In this document: one piece after another, positions 58,601-61,600 of the stretch | How the letters are laid out: each line of letters starts with the position of its first letter | Numbering within the stretch: the first letter of the stretch is position 1 | From: Owenia fusiformis | Lineage: Eukaryota; Annelida; Polychaeta; Sabellida; Oweniidae | Direction of reading: 5' to 3' | DNA length: 62,000 nucleotides | NCBI GenBank assembly: GCA_903813345.2 | Contig: CAIIXF020000058.1 | Coordinates: forward strand, 1 to 62,000 | Made by a program: the position numbers and the translations under genes | Notes under the pieces: model-generated | What the model was told of the DNA's origin: nothing | What the model saw: the letters and a program-made list of their open reading frames with translations, nothing else | The model's database searches: none

Positions 58601-61600
58601 AAAAGCGCATACATGTACTAATAAGTCGTATATAAATGTGTATAAATGTATGTGCAAACACCAAATAGCATTGTGTAACACACTAGTGAGCAGTGAATAA
58701 TGAATCATAATGTACATGTATATGACATCTGTAGATGTTTGGATGAAAGACTAAGAACTTAATAAGGCTAACACTAGATATAGTAATATGTGGCATCACA
58801 TTGCCTCATCAACTAGTGCATTATAATTTAATGTGACTGGTTCAACTTAAGCAAAGTGTTCATTGTGGAAGAAATTGGGATAATTTACCTCTGTCCTCCA
58901 ATATAGCTAAATGTAAAAGATAAATTCATAAACACTCAAATTATGAAATGATTTAGAGAGAACTAGGCAAAATTGGGTCATACTCACCAAACAGTACATG
59001 TATGTATAAAGACACTTATTTTGTCAGAAAAGAGAAACAGAATATTGTGCAAAGAAAAAACATTAACTTATCAAGGGAGGGTGTATGTATTTCAACCGAG
59101 ACAGAATCTTACTCACCAAGTGGTGCTTTACATTTGACAATATCAGTAGAATCTGAGGGTGGTCCGGTTCCAGCTTTGTTCTCAGCAGTCACTCTGAACT
59201 CATAATCCTCATTGGTAATAAGTCCAGTTACTGTGTAAGCACGCTCAGGTACCATCTCATCTACATTAGCCTTACACCATTTGTATTCTAGTGCTGGCTT
59301 GTACTCAATGATGTAGTTGAAGATCTCTGCACCACCGTCATCTTCTGGGGCTTTCCATGTTAGTGCAATTGAGTTGTCAGTGATCTCTCCTATCACAGGT
59401 TTGCCTGGTTTACCAGGTTTCTCTGCAAAATACGAGTTTAATGTGATCACCATAAAAATGAGAATTGTATACTTTAATTCTAGGGTAGTATTACTATGTT
59501 TCAATTTGATGAATTTCACTGTTTGTTCAACTATATTCAACATTGAATCTTAAGTGCCACAAGACAGGAATTATGGAGAGGGACTCTATGGGGGTCCCTG
59601 AAATTCTTGTATCTTATCTTGACAGACCCTAGCCTCAAACACATAAAGCATATTCAACAGCACAATCCCCATGGATGAAACACATCATGACTTACCCCAT
59701 GGGTCCTTGGCTTTGAATGGTTTGGATGGAGGGCTATATTTGCCAATTCCAGCCTTGTTTTCAGCCGCTACTCTGAATTCATAGTCCATGCCCTCATTCA
59801 GGCCTGTTGCCTTCATTGTAAGCTCTTCAATCACATCAGTGTTGACTTTCACCCAGCGGGTAGAGGTGGCTTGGCGACGTTCAATGTGGTAACCAATGAT
59901 TGGTGCTCCACCGTCTGACTCTGGGGGTGACCATGTTGCTTGGCAACTGTCCTTGAAAATCTCTGAGATGATTGGTGCATCAGGAGGCCCTGGGACGTCT
60001 GTAGAATATAAAAAGCAACAATGTTAATCAAATAATATGTACAAATATGTTCAGGTGCAATGTAGATTCAAATATTTGTGTTGTCTGAAATATCAATCTT
60101 AAGTTTTCAGAATAATCATGTCTCATCACTGCCTGTGTTTAATGAGACTAACCCAAATATTAGCTCACTGGTGCATGTTACAAACTGTTTGTATAATATA
60201 AGTGCCTCTACAGATGTACATGTACTGTATACAATCAGATATAATTAGCTCTTAATCAGACACAAAATCATCTGATTGGATTATGTCAGAAGGAAGTGAA
60301 ATTTTATAATACATTAATTAGCAGGATCTTAATCATGTCAATGAGGTTTCATTGTTAAAGCATGGATCTATCGTTTTAAGGCAACAGTAGATGTACACTA
60401 TACAGGTTGGTCATATTTTCTTAAGATACAATATGATGTTAAAAGTACATGTACTGCAGAGGGGGATGTTGAATTTCATAGTGTTTGGGGAAGATAAACT
60501 ATAATACTACATGTACATGTAGTAGGTTCAACTTACCCCATGGGTCTTTAGCAGTGATTGGCTGTGATGGTGAGCTGTATGGTCCAAGCCCAGCCTTGTT
60601 TTCTGCTGCAACCCTAAACTCATATTGATTACCCTCAATCAAGTCTTCAGCCTTAAATGTCAGTTCAGGGATCAGGTCCTTGTTGGCCTTCACCCATCTT
60701 TGACTTGTTCCAGTCTTTCTCTCAAGTTGGTAGCCGATTATGGGGGCGCCACCATCAGACAATGGTGGTTGCCAGGTGATGGTGCAGTTGTCATGGAAAA
60801 CATCAGATACAGCTGGGGATTCTGGTGCATCTGGTACAGCTACAAGGTAATAACAGTTACATGTAAGTGTGCATAGGTTGAAAAGTTGTAAGGAATGAAT
60901 ATAGTGCCAAATCATATTAAAGAATGCTCCTTCTAATCAAAATAATTTAGTGATTATGGTTATCTTCATTTTACAGCAATTAATGGTTTAATTGATAAAA
61001 GAACTATATCCAGTGAATTAATCTACAAACCAAATAGTAATCAGCACAGCTTTTGGTAAATAAATTGTCAACTTACTGAATGGGTTCTTGGCTTTGACAG
61101 CTTCAGTTATTGAGGTTGGATCACTGACCCCATACTTGTTCTCGGCAGATACCCTGAACAAATAATCTTTGCCCTCAAGGAGTTTGGGAATTGTGCATGA
61201 CAAATCAGTGGTTGTTTCAACTTGTTGCCATGACGTCCTTGTGATGTCACGCTTCTCAACAATGTATCCAGTGATTGGGCTTCCACCATCATCCTCCGAT
61301 GGTTCCCATTTAATATCACCAGTTTCAGCTGTCATACCCAAGACTTCTAGGTTTTGTGGTGGGCTTGGTTTGTCTGGAAACATGACACCAAAATATAACA
61401 ACACTGAATTTGATTATGGAAAACCCTAGAACACATATGGAAATATATTCAAAACTTTTACATTTTGTTGGAGCGGATTTAAATTCTATACAAAGAAAGA
61501 ACCCTCTCATTTAAAAGTACATGTATGTTACACCACTAATTAAAATTATTTGTATATTGAGGACTTGTACTGAGAATGTAAAAGCTTCCTTACCAAGTAC

